Below the pieces are notes generated by a model. That model did not search any database, was not told where the DNA came from, and saw only the letters and a list, made by a program, of their open reading frames with translations. Below are positions 37,444-46,671 of a DNA stretch of 64,000 bases, piece after piece (the first letter of the stretch is position 1; every line of letters begins with the position of its first letter). The stretch comes from CAWBOY01 sp963790585 (GTDB taxonomy: Bacteria > Planctomycetota > Planctomycetia > Gemmatales > Gemmataceae): the NCBI GenBank assembly GCA_963790585.1, contig CAWBOY010000007.1, forward strand, positions 434,001-498,000. The letters are read 5' to 3'. The position numbers were made by a program, and so were the translations under genes.

Positions 37444-38520
37444 TCATGCTTGCGTCACCCTCAATCGAAGTGCGTTCTGCATGTCCTGTTCCGCTTCGTC
37501 TGCTTGCTTGTGAAGTCCAAGGCTTCGATAAGCGAAACGCAGTACGTCGAAGGGACCCTCGTACCACCCAGGCAGGTGCCGAAAGCTCGTGCGATCTCTG
37601 CCCGACTGGATGCCTTTGAAGTGGCCCAATGTGACGGCCATCTGTTCCCAGCAAATTGCGTTGGAGTATTCGCCTAATTGATAGCAACAAAATCCCGCCA
37701 GCCAGGCCAGCTCGGGAAAGCTAGGCTGCTTACCCAATCCAAAGGCACATAGTTGGATTGCTTCCTGGTAATCATCGATTTGAGAAAGACAACTGGCTCC
37801 CTTGTAGCACGCCCAGGCGGCTTGTTCAGCCCAACCATCGAGTGTCGCGCAGCGCCGGTAGGCGTCCACGGCTTCACTGTGTTTTTTCAGATCTTCCAAT
37901 GTCTGACCAAGGTAGTACCACCAACGCGGCTCGTGTGGCAGCTGGAGCGTTTCCGCACGAAGAATCTCCAGGTCGCGATTTAGCTTGCTCGCGGTTTGGT
38001 CGGCGTTTTTCGGCAGCTCGCCAAATGTCACACCGGCTAGAATGCCGCGTTGCGGAGCGGTCGCTCCTATCAAGGCTTCATGTGTCCGTCCTTGCCAGCT
38101 CAGATGCGTGGGCACGCGCATGAGCCGTTCCTTGGAATAGGAACCGCCTTCGTAGGGAACCAGCCAAACAAGAACTTCTGGATTATTCTGGAGAAGTGAG
38201 TTCAGTTCCGCGGGCGAGTTCAGGCCTGAAAACGAAAGCCGCTCATCCGTATCCACCGTCAAAGCCCACTGTCCTCCATGTGCCGCGGCTCGTTCTAAGG
38301 CAAAGTTCCTGGCCTTGGCAAAGTCCCCACACCAGGGAAAACGGTCACATAGAAATTTAGTACCAGCTTCTCGTTGGACGATTTCCACTGTCTTATCGTT
38401 AATACCGGTGTCAATGAGCAGGAACAGGTCCACCCAATCGATGACACTGCGAATTGCGTCGGCAACCTGGCTCTCATTGTTGCCGCTGAGCATCGTGGCT
38501 ACGATTTTCGCAGGAGTCAT
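37444..38520 (-). CDS. Family 2 glycosyltransferase with TPR-like C-terminal half
   Basis: The 358-residue product starts at the ATG at 38520 (MTPAKIVATMLSGNNESQVA). The GT-A core has LFLLIDTGINDKTVEIVQ and, after FAKARNFALERAAAH, the metal-binding WALTVDTDERL. From ~residue 190 helical repeats appear (PRWWYYLGQTLEDLKKHSEA, later AWACYKGASCLSQIDDYQEA), typical of glycosyltransferase-TPR fusions. It follows the collagen-like gene on the same strand by 55 bp, so it is a candidate for glycosylating that protein, as BclA collagens are glycosylated in spore formers. Donor sugar unknown. Confidence 0.82.
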   Translation of the reverse strand: MTPAKIVATMLSGNNESQVADAIRSVIDWVDLFLLIDTGINDKTVEIVQREAGTKFLCDRFPWCGDFAKARNFALERAAAHGGQWALTVDTDERLSFSGLNSPAELNSLLQNNPEVLVWLVPYEGGSYSKERLMRVPTHLSWQGRTHEALIGATAPQRGILAGVTFGELPKNADQTASKLNRDLEILRAETLQLPHEPRWWYYLGQTLEDLKKHSEAVDAYRRCATLDGWAEQAAWACYKGASCLSQIDDYQEAIQLCAFGLGKQPSFPELAWLAGFCCYQLGEYSNAICWEQMAVTLGHFKGIQSGRDRTSFRHLPGWYEGPFDVLRFAYRSLGLHKQADEAEQDMQNALRLRVTQA

Positions 38521-38574
38521 CGTGGGTGGGCTCCTATTAAAGCTCGAAATACAATATCCCAAACAAGGCTAAAC

Positions 38575-39933
38575 TTAAGCTACTTTTTCTATGAGCACGG
38601 AAGCGTTCACGTTTGTCTGAGTACCTCCAGCTAAGGTCTGGAGAAGGACTGCCGCGGCTGAGCTATGATTTCGCAATGTAACAACATCCCCAGCAGCCAA
38701 AGTGACCAAAGATTGCCCGTTGTCTTGCTGAGTGCCAGCCCCAGAGCCATAGTCAGTTCCAGGAGCTTCCACCCCATTTACAAATATGGCAAATTGGGCC
38801 GGAGTCACGCTCGTAATGGAGTAATTTATCGAGTAGATGCCCGGATTGATAACTTGAATCTGAGATGTTCCAGGAGCATGTGTAATCCCCGCCGAGAGAG
38901 TACCACTCGAACTAAAAGTAACATCCTGTTCGATGGCAACGGTTTCAGCAGCTTCGTTAAACACATAGCCATATTCTGCAAGGCCGCCAGCCGGTCCCGT
39001 GGCACCTGTTGCACCAGCGGGGCCAGCCGGGCCAGTGGCACCTGTGGCGCCAGCTGCTCCCGTAGCTCCGGCGGGACCAGCGGCTCCCGTTGCGCCTGTC
39101 GCGCCGGCCGGACCCGCTGGTCCGGTCGCTCCAGTAGCTCCAGTAGCTCCAGCCGCGCCAGCAGCTCCCGTTGCTCCAGTCGCTCCAGCCGGACCCGCTG
39201 GTCCAGTCGCTCCGGTAGCTCCAGCCGCGCCAGCGGCTCCCGTTGCGCCAGTAGCTCCTGCCGGACCCGCGGGTCCTGTGGCCCCCGTGGCACCTGCTGG
39301 CCCTGTAGCTCCGGTCGCTCCGGTAGATCCAGCCGCCCCTGTAGCCCCGGTCGGCCCGACTGCTCCTGCAGGCCCAGCGGCACCTGTTGCTCCGGTCGCT
39401 CCCGTTGCCCCCGCTGCTCCAGTGGCTCCTGTTGGGCCGGCGACTCCCGCGGGGCCCGTGGCGCCTACAGCTCCTGTGGGACCAACTGGACCCGTTGACC
39501 CAGTGGCCCCCGTCGCCCCAGCGGGACCTGTGGCTCCAATCGCGCCAGTAGGGCCAATAGGACCTACCGGGCCGGCGACGCCCGTAGGCCCGGTCGCGCC
39601 TGTTGCCCCGGTCGGGCCAGTAACTCCTTGCGGACCGGCCACGCCTGTGGGGCCGACGGGACCCGTAGCTCCGGTAACACCTTGTATTCCTATTGGCCCC
39701 GTTGGCCCTGTTGGCCCTGTCACTCCGACCGGGCCAGTCGGACCCGTCGGCCCTGCTGGAAAGAGAATGCCCGGAAGGAGAGCCAAAATTTCACTGATAA
39801 TCAGTGCAGGGACCACGCGCTCTTCCAGCCCTTCCAAATTTGGCTTGAAACTTGGCTTGCGCGAAGGTGTACGTACGACCTGCGCCTTCTTACCATACAT
39901 ATGACTAAGCATTTTCCGGAGGTCTAGAGTCAT
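38575..39933 (-). CDS. Collagen-like surface protein with BclA-type C-terminal domain
   Basis: The 452-residue protein starts MTLDLRKMLSHMYGKKAQVV. NLEGLEERVVPA (~32-43) is the LExLExRxVP motif that marks many planctomycete surface proteins. Residues ~61-317 are ~85 uninterrupted Gly-X-Y triplets, mostly GPT, GAT, GPA and GAA, able to form a collagen triple helix. The final ~135 residues (EYGYVFNEAAETVAIEQDV, AFAIF-like strands, TDYGSGAGTQQDNGQSLVTL, LRNHSSAAAVLLQT) match the TNF-like trimeric domain of Bacillus exosporium protein BclA. A trimeric surface filament is expected. Thr-rich triplets would offer O-glycosylation sites; a glycosyltransferase gene is next. Confidence 0.88.
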   Translation of the reverse strand: MTLDLRKMLSHMYGKKAQVVRTPSRKPSFKPNLEGLEERVVPALIISEILALLPGILFPAGPTGPTGPVGVTGPTGPTGPIGIQGVTGATGPVGPTGVAGPQGVTGPTGATGATGPTGVAGPVGPIGPTGAIGATGPAGATGATGSTGPVGPTGAVGATGPAGVAGPTGATGAAGATGATGATGAAGPAGAVGPTGATGAAGSTGATGATGPAGATGATGPAGPAGATGATGAAGAAGATGATGPAGPAGATGATGAAGAAGATGATGATGPAGPAGATGATGAAGPAGATGAAGATGATGPAGPAGATGATGPAGGLAEYGYVFNEAAETVAIEQDVTFSSSGTLSAGITHAPGTSQIQVINPGIYSINYSITSVTPAQFAIFVNGVEAPGTDYGSGAGTQQDNGQSLVTLAAGDVVTLRNHSSAAAVLLQTLAGGTQTNVNASVLIEKVA

Positions 39934-40043
39934 GGATCGATTCTCCCTAAATGTGACCCGCCCTCGGCAGGAATGCGAATGAAGGTAGGGCCACGAATGG
40001 CATGAGGCTTGAAATGGAGGAGCTAACGGGAAGCCCCTCGCGG

Positions 40044-41437
40044 TTAGAAGCGGAATTCCATGTTGAAACTGATGCCCTGGGCCCAGAAGCTAGTGTCGCG
40101 CACTTGGTACGTGGGACGATAAGGTCCAGCCTGAGGATTGAATCGAGTATCGGTGGGGATCTGGGTGCCGCTCAAGCCCGTATCAATCTGATCCCCAGGC
40201 CTAGCGACCGAACTCCAGTACAAGTAGTTATAACCAATGGAAGCTCGAATATGGTCCGTGATGACGCAGCCGACGCGGATTTCGGCTTCGGGTACCACGG
40301 CGAACTCATCATGGGTAAAATGGCCGCTGTTACTGCCTGAGGCCAAGAAGCCAGCAGGAGTTGTCGTTGAGGTTCCATTTGGAGCTGTTATGACCGTAAA
40401 GCCATGAATGTCGACGACTTCATGGCTAACGCCCATTGCGAGCTTACCCATGGCGCCGACAAACAGACGACCCCTACGTATTTCTCCTCGGGCGCCGATT
40501 TGTGGTCCATAGAATGTGCTGTGAGTATCAAATTCATCGCCGATGGCTATGTTGCTGCCGCCAAAGAACGGTGTACTCGCTGGTAACGCTGGATTTACCC
40601 TTGAGCTTTCGGAAATGCCAATGTTTTCATCCAGATCGAGATAGCGGAAACCAGCTAGTAGTTCCATGCGGTAATACCAGCCGCATCCTGTGTTGCATAC
40701 TGTCTCGCAAGGAGGGCAGCAACAGATGTTGCAGACGGCATTGAGTTCCGCTCCCTGAAAATCGCTATTGTAACGCAGGTGAACGTCTCCGGCCGCGATG
40801 CCGGGAAAAGCAATCAGTTGTGCATTTTCAAGGCCGGTGAGTACATCGACGAACGGGCGGGTAATTACGGTGGATCCGAAGACGCCTGTGGACGCGGTGT
40901 CAAACGAGGCCGTGCGCGAGCCGAGGAAAAAGTAGCTGCCCTCGATGCCGCAGGTATGGCAATCGTTGAGCCAGAAACCGGCGGTGAAGCGAGCACCGGA
41001 GCGCTCGTCGTCATCTAGGTTGGTGCCGCCGAAGAGCACGACCGTGCCATTCTGACCCAGCGCCCTGGGAGGGGCGCTGCGCCCGGGGTCGAGGTCGTGA
41101 TTAGAACGGGAAGCCGGCTATCTCTTGTCCACCAGTGTAAATAATCGACGTCTATCCAGAAGCAGCCAGGATTTTCGCAGATCCAACTGGGCTTGGCACA
41201 GCCTTCGATCGGGCAATCCGCCATGGTGCCTTCCACAGCGCATGCCTGCGGAGAAGATGCCACACTGTTCGGTGCATATTGGAGAGGCGGAATCATTGCG
41301 GGCGATTTGGATAAATTGCCTGGCGAAACAGCAGCGGGTTGAGGAAGGCTCTCTGGCAATTTGGGGGCTTCGGGTTGTGCCTGAATGGAGCCTAAATCCA
41401 TCGCTAGGATGAGAATCGCGGACAAGACCCTTTTCAT
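40044..41437 (-). CDS. BBP7-family outer-membrane beta-barrel protein; one frame break
   Basis: It starts at the ATG at 41437 with a signal peptide (MKRVLSAILILAMDLGSIQA). The N-terminal part ends FWIDVDYLHWWTRDSRLPVL, the BBP7 signature. Near 41060-41075 the frame changes and continues VLFGGTNLDDDERSGARFTA, ELLAGFRYLDLDENIGI, FYGPQIGARGEIRRGRLFVG and a C-terminal strand ending in Phe. A Cys-rich insert (CNICCCPPCETVCNTGCGW) is unusual. One missing base fits. The family is a planctomycete outer-membrane barrel of unknown function. It lies upstream of the collagen-like gene on the same strand, 110 bp away. Confidence 0.85.
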
Positions 41438-42083
41438 GGGTACTCTCCCAGTATGACCAGGGCCGCGGATGTCCCCCTTGGGGATCATATTCTCCGAAGG
41501 CTTGGTAACCTGTGCCTAAGAAGCGCAAAACTCTTATGTTCGCTCCTGTACCAAATATCGGAGAATGGGTAGGTGTTGAAGCACTCGATTATTGAGATTT
41601 CTGAAGAAAGGAGTAATGAAGTGCTTTTTCAAAGGCGCGTGAATTCATGTCCCAGCATAATTGGCTGTTGGGCTTCGAGATAACGCCTTGATCCTAGGTG
41701 TTACGCCAACTTGCCCGCTCGCTGCGCAGTTTCTGATCTTGCAAAGCGAAATAAGATTATGCGTCCGAAGTGATTTCGAGTAGAATGAAACCATTCTCTC
41801 CCAGAAAACGAAAAAGGCTCATGTCGCCACCTCTCCCGTAGCGAATGAGCCGTTTTCGTTTGTTGTCTGTGCTCTCTCTCCCAGAGTCAGACGAAAGAGA
41901 TAGAAAGCACGTCGCGCACCAATCGGGAAATCAACCTTGTTTTTGGTACATGCTTAGATCACAAGCCATTGTATCATAATGACTTAAAGCGCTGAAAAAT
42001 TTCGCGTGGCCATTTTGGGTCGCGCTGTCGAGCCGTAGGAACGCCTAGTTCGAGGGCATTGGTTGCTTTAGCAAGCAGCATCG
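41438..42083. other. Gene-free stretch upstream of the BBP7 gene
   Basis: No ORF here looks like protein. One hairpin is present (41805-41861). The AT content is higher than in the flanking genes, and a promoter for the BBP7-collagen-glycosyltransferase series should lie near its left end. Confidence 0.5.
41805..41861. terminator. Hairpin with T-rich 3' side, possible bidirectional terminator
   Basis: AAAACGAAAAAGGCTCAT pairs with ATGAGCCGTTTTCGTTT, giving T-rich tails in both directions. No gene ends close by, so it may instead end a short unannotated RNA. Confidence 0.45.
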
Positions 42084-42446
42084 TTAGCGCGAATGCAGCG
42101 CGATACGATTGCCTTCGCTGTCGTGAATGACGGCCCGGAAGCCGTGCGGCCCGATTTGGTGCTTGGGAATCATCACCTTGCCACCGTTCGGCTCGACGAC
42201 GGCGATCGCCTCATCAAGCCGGCCCTGAGCATTCAGATAGATCAGCGGCCCGGTCGTGCTCGGTTTTTCATTATCCATAGTGAACAGGCAGCCGCTGACG
42301 TCGGTATCGGCGTGCGGCAAGAGGGCGAACGCCATTCCAGGAAACTCCTGCTTTTCGCACGGTTTTCCAAGCACGGCGGAGTAGAAACGCATCGCCCGAT
42401 TGAGGTCCAATACCGGAATATCGACCCAGACGATTTGATTGGCCAC
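42084..42446 (-). CDS. VOC (glyoxalase/bleomycin-resistance) family protein
   Basis: A GTG start at 42446 is preferred because AGGAGG stands ten bases upstream. The 120-residue product (VANQIVWVDIPVLDLNRAMR, FYSAVLGKPCEK, then IYLNAQGRLDEAIAVVEPNG and GFRAVIHDSEGNRIALHS) has the paired beta-alpha-beta-beta-beta units of VOC proteins, with the terminal GNRIALHS strand. Members bind a metal and act as lyases, dioxygenases or resistance proteins; the substrate cannot be told. The longer in-frame extension upstream lacks homologous character. Confidence 0.85.
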   Translation of the reverse strand: MANQIVWVDIPVLDLNRAMRFYSAVLGKPCEKQEFPGMAFALLPHADTDVSGCLFTMDNEKPSTTGPLIYLNAQGRLDEAIAVVEPNGGKVMIPKHQIGPHGFRAVIHDSEGNRIALHSR

Positions 42447-42594
42447 GGCATTCCTCCTGTAAACGTCGATCCGGCGCGGCGGGACCACCCAGCCGACGCA
42501 GATCGCGAAAGAGTCTAGCACGCGGAGTGAGGAAATGCACTGTAATTTTGTGCAGATAGGAGGAGATTTGTCGTGGGGCGTTCATGCCCCCCGC

Positions 42595-43380
42595 TCAATC
42601 AATAAACCGCCGCAGAAACGCCACGCCTGACGTGAGATCCCCGACGCGATCATCTCCGCTCAGCCGCTCTATCACGAGCCAGCCGTGGTATTCGATCTCC
42701 GCGAAAACGCCGAGCAGCGTCATCCAATCGATGTCGCCGTGGCCTAGGGGTACTTCGCGGGCGGCGCGGTTGCTGCTGGCGGCGCGGGCGTCGCGCGCGT
42801 GGGCGTGGACGATCTTGCCGGTCAGAGCGCGCAGGCTGGCGTAAACGTCGATGCTTTGTTGCAGCAGATTGGCCGGATCGAAATTGACGCCCAGGCTGCC
42901 GGTGTCGAAGCGGGCGAGGAAATCTCGCAAGACGGCTCCCGATTCCAGGCCGGTCTCCAGGGCCAAGGTCGCGCCGGTGCGGTCGCCATGACGGGCCAAG
43001 GTCAGCAACGATTCCTGGAGGACCAGCGCGCGGCGTGGTCAGATCCTCGGGAATTTCGCCCGGCTCGATGACGACCAGGCGCGGGCCGAGATCGTAGCTC
43101 AATGACATCACTCGCTGCACATGCTCGACGCGCGGCTGTTGGTCCTCAGTCACGTCGAGGCCGCGCCGCAGCGGACAGCCAATTGCGGACAGCTCCAGGT
43201 TATGAGGCGCAGCAAATGGCGAAACTCGCGACGGCCCGTCTCGGAGAGATTCTTGGGCGACAGCTCATCGACGGCATCGACCTGGATGCCATGAACGCCC
43301 AACTTCCCCGCGGCCGTCAAGGCGTGGCGCAACGGCAAGCCGAATGATTCGAGACGGACGCCGAGTTTGATCCGTTGCAT
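42595..43380 (-). CDS. Sugar phosphate isomerase/epimerase-like TIM barrel protein; two frame breaks
   Basis: From the ATG at 43380: MQRIKLGVRLESFGLPLRHA, then GVHGIQVDAVDELSP. Near 43210 the frame changes to NLELSAIGCPLRRGLDVTED, and near 43035 again to LTLARHGDRTGATLALETGL. The third frame carries FDTGSLGVNFDPANLLQQ, KIVHAHARDAR and PLGHGDIDWMTLLGVFAEIE, the metal-ligand motifs of the xylose isomerase-like superfamily (AP_endonuc_2). The overall span is a whole number of codons, so one base is probably missing and one extra. Such proteins isomerise or epimerise sugars; the substrate is unknown. Confidence 0.82.
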
Positions 43381-43555
43381 GGGGAGAGTCTCGGTTTTCG
43401 GTTGACGTCTTGGCGAGCCGGGAGCGTCAGCTCCCGGAGAAAATCTGAACGAGCCTAACGCGCTCCGGGAACTCACCAGTACTTTCAACATTGCAAAAAC
43501 GACGCAAGGCAGCTGCAATTCAAGTGTTACGCCTAGCTTGAATAAGGAGCTGCCA

Positions 43556-44689
43556 ATGCGTCTCTTTCATTCTACCATCACGCCCGCCGTCATCCATGCC
43601 CAGGCCAGACAGGTCCTCCAAGCAAACCTGCAATGGGCACCCTGGCGCGACTCCGTCAGCGTTCCACAACTCTGGGATTTGCTCTTACTCATGGCCGCCT
43701 CCGGCAAATCCCTGTTCGCCGTCGTGCGACGCTTCTTCCCCTTCAGCCATGAGACTGCCCAGCGTGCCGTTAATGCCAATCTGCCAAGTATGGAACGTCT
43801 CATTCAAGCGATCGTTCAGTCGTTGCACGACACGATCCAATTCTCCCGGAAAGACCGTCAGCGATCTTGGCTGCTCGCCATCGACACCAACTACGTCCCC
43901 TACTATGGCAAACGCAACCCCTTTGTCGTTGGCGGACCCAAGAAGCAAGGTACCCAATGGTTTTACTGTTTTGCCACTGCCGTGTTGTTGCACAAGCATC
44001 GCCGCTATACCATCGCTTTTGCCCAGCTCACATCCCAGACTAAACCGCATGAAATAGTTCGGATGCTGCTCGATCAAATCGTCACCAAAGGCCTGAAAAT
44101 CCGCGGTGTGGCCTTGGATAGCGGCTTCGACAGCGGCGAGACATTGCTGTTGCTGCAAGAACGCCAACTAGCCTACGTGGTACCGCTGCGACGCAAAGGC
44201 ACCAGCCGCACTAACGCTCGCAACCGCTGCTTCGAGGGCCGTCACGGCCAGATCCGTTGGGTGAACTGGACCACGGAAAAAAGCCGTCGCCCGGTGCGGA
44301 CGCGGACGCTGCTTTGGAAAGGCCAAGCCCGGACTATGGTCTTCGCGTTCCACGGCTGGACCGGCGACCGGGCGTGGAACATTCATGAGCAGGCCCGCCA
44401 CCAACAACGGCTCTACCGGAAACGCTTCGGCATCGAAACGAGTTACCGCCAAAAGAATCAAGCCAAGGCGTTCACAACCAGCCGTAATCCGGTCTATCGG
44501 GTGCTGCTGGAGGGGATGGCGTATCTGCTCCGTCAACTCTGGGTGGTATTGACGGAGGCCCTGGCGCGAAGCCGAAACGTCGGTGCCAACCAGTGGATGG
44601 ATGAGCTACCCATGCAAAAAATGCTCGAATGGCTCATACACGCACTCGCCGCCCTCTATCCAGAAGAACTCTCAATCCCACTAACCTAA
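43556..44689 (+). CDS. DDE transposase of the IS4/ISH3-like superfamily
   Basis: The 377-residue product starts at the ATG at 43556 with AAGGAG ten bases upstream. LAIDTNYVPYYG supplies the first Asp, GVALDSGFDSGETLLLL the second and RLYRKRFGIETSYRQKNQAK the Glu with the Y-(2)-R-(3)-E-(6)-K-like signature of IS4-type enzymes. The frame is intact. I could not define convincing terminal repeats: TGTTACGCCTAGCTT at 43524 and TGTAACTCGTTTAGG (inverted) near 44703 are only weakly alike. A second copy of the element is not present in the window. Confidence 0.88.
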   Translation: MRLFHSTITPAVIHAQARQVLQANLQWAPWRDSVSVPQLWDLLLLMAASGKSLFAVVRRFFPFSHETAQRAVNANLPSMERLIQAIVQSLHDTIQFSRKDRQRSWLLAIDTNYVPYYGKRNPFVVGGPKKQGTQWFYCFATAVLLHKHRRYTIAFAQLTSQTKPHEIVRMLLDQIVTKGLKIRGVALDSGFDSGETLLLLQERQLAYVVPLRRKGTSRTNARNRCFEGRHGQIRWVNWTTEKSRRPVRTRTLLWKGQARTMVFAFHGWTGDRAWNIHEQARHQQRLYRKRFGIETSYRQKNQAKAFTTSRNPVYRVLLEGMAYLLRQLWVVLTEALARSRNVGANQWMDELPMQKMLEWLIHALAALYPEELSIPLT

Positions 44690-44726
44690 ACGAGTTACAT
44701 ACAATGACTACCGTTGAAAGTACCTG

Positions 44727-45271
44727 TCACGCTCCCGGCTCGCCAACAGCGCAGCGCCCGTGCGTGAAATACGACAACGGCTTCACCAGCGCCCGGAAAT
44801 CCTCGCGCGGCAGAAAGACCGTTCCCCAGCGCGGGCTACGTAAGCGCATATGCCGGCGGTAATCCTCCGCCGCGACGGGCGCAGCAAATAACGCGCACCG
44901 CGCCAGCAAAAGAGGCCGTCGGTGTCAGCCGGCAATTCGACAGTCGGTTGCAAGTGGTAAGCGAACACCAGCACGCCCTGATAGCCGGAGCCGGAGAGCT
45001 GCGCCCAGCGCACCAGGCCATCGATGTCTTCGAGCGTCGACCAACATTCCCAGACTCGGCGCGGGTTTCGCTCCGTGCCGCCTGGGAAGCGTCGGCCTTT
45101 GACATCGACGACGAGACGGGCGCCTTCGCGGCCAAAGAGGATGAAATCGAGGCTTTTGATGGGCGACAATCCAAGCAGCGAGCGGCGCGATTCGTCGACC
45201 GCGATGTACGTGAGGCCTTGCTCCTGCATATAGGCCTCGACGGCTGCTTCATAGGGGTTGGAGCGCTTCAT
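44727..45271 (-). CDS. HYExAFE-family protein, nuclease-like fold; one frame break
   Basis: Starts at 45271, three bases after the hisS stop. NPYEAAVEAYMQEQGLTY fits the N-terminal family motif. SLDFILFG (D42) and LVVDVKGRRFPGG (D56, K58) form a D-(13)-DxK pattern as in PD-(D/E)xK nucleases. The frame changes near 44885; the other frame continues AAEDYRRHMRLRSPRWGTVF, LPREDFRALVKPLSYF and stops at 44727. One missing base fits. The family is planctomycete-specific with no known function; nuclease activity is inference from the motif only. Confidence 0.78.
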
Positions 45272-45274
45272 GGC

Positions 45275-46602
45275 TTAGCTCGCGTCAAGGGAGGCACGCA
45301 CCGCTTTCACGACCTCCGCGTTGGTCACCGCCGTCTCGGTTCGCTTTTGCAGATCCTTAATCTTCCATATCCCCTTGTCAAACTCCTCCGGCCCGGCGAT
45401 CAGCCCCAGGCGGAAGCCGCGTGACTCGGCGTATTTGAATTGGACACCCAGCTTTTTCGCCTCGGGATAAACCTCGACGCCGATCCCCTCGGCTCGGAGC
45501 TTGCGGGCGACCTGTTGATATTCCCCGAGCCGTTCGGCGGCGAACTGGAGGACCAGCACCGGGGCCGGCGTCGCGGTTTTGGGCAGGAGCTTTAGCTCCT
45601 CCATCGCGGCGAGCAAGCGATCGAGGCCGAGCGAAGCGCCGACGCCGGGGAGGGTTTGTTTCGTATACATCCCGGCGAGATTGTCATACCGGCCGCCGGA
45701 GCAGACGCTGCCGATGCTCGGTAGATCGGTGAGAAACGTCTCGTAGATGGTGCCGGTGTAGTAATCGAGGCCGCGGGCGATCGACAGATCGATCTTGAGC
45801 CGGCTCGCATCGACGCCCGCCAGCGCGGCGACGGCCAGCAATTCACGCAACCGGCGAACACCTTCGGCGGTTCGCTCGTTGCCGCCGAAATTGGCTTCGA
45901 CGCGATCCAAGATCTCTTTATTGTCGCCCGCCGTGCCCGCCAGCGTCAGCACCTTCTCCGCCTGCGCCGCGGCGATTCCCTTCTCGCCCATCTCGGCGAT
46001 GACGGCTTCTTTGCCGATTTTGGGCAGCTTATCGAGCGCCGCAAGCAGGCCCCCGCTTGACCAGCCAAGCCGAGCGACTCGAGTAGGCCGTTGAGGACGA
46101 GTCGGTTGTTGATGCGCACGGTGAAGCGCTCGAAGCCGAGCGCCGCGAGCAGGTCATGAATGACAAGAGCGGTTTCGATGTCGCTGGCGTTGGACGTGGT
46201 GCCGATGGTGTCGAAGTCACACTGCCAAAACTCGCGGTAACGGCCATGAGCCGTATTCTCGCCGCGCCAGACGGGGCCCATCGCGTAGCGCTTGAACGGC
46301 GTGCCGAGCTTGCCGATATTCTGAGCGGCGAAGCGGGCGAAAGGGACCGTGAGATCGAAGCGCATGGCCACGTCGCGGTCGCCATGGTCGCGGAAGCGAT
46401 ACATCAGCTTGGCCGACTCTTCGCCCGCCTCGCCGAGCAGGATTTCCGCGTATTCGAGGGCGGGCGTGTCGAGCGGAGCGAAGCCATAAGAGCGATAGAC
46501 GCGCCGGCAGGTCTCCAGCAGCTTCTCGCGCGGGATCATCAATTCCGGCGGATAATCGCGGAAGCCTTTGAGGGTTCGCGGTTCGATCAAGTCGGCCATC
46601 AT
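45275..46602 (-). CDS. hisS: Histidine-tRNA ligase; one frame break
   Basis: The protein (about 442 residues) begins MMADLIEPRTLKGFRDYPPE. Class II motif 2 is GPVWRGENTAHGRYREFWQC; the histidine-specific motifs SIARGLDYYTGTIYE and SVCSGGRYDNLAG follow, and the C-terminal anticodon-binding domain ends at 45275. Near 46050, after LGLAGQ, the frame changes and resumes IGKEAVIAEMGEKGIAAAQ. One missing base explains the length. Since the enzyme is essential and normally single copy, this break is the best evidence that frame breaks in this window are sequence errors. The HYExAFE gene follows directly in the same operon. Confidence 0.95.
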
Positions 46603-46671
46603 GCGTCCTAAAGGAAGAAACAGTTGAATTCACACAGCGGGCTTACGCCGCGCCGCTCGCCGGTAGCGCTT

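Noticed and set aside
38999..39904. 301-codon plus-strand frame rich in Ala-Pro-Val opposite the collagen-like gene
   Set aside because: It is the complement of Gly-X-Y codons; the minus strand has the motif and BclA head.
43524..44703. Exact boundaries of the IS4/ISH3-like element
   Set aside because: The candidate terminal repeats match too weakly, and no target duplication was convincing.
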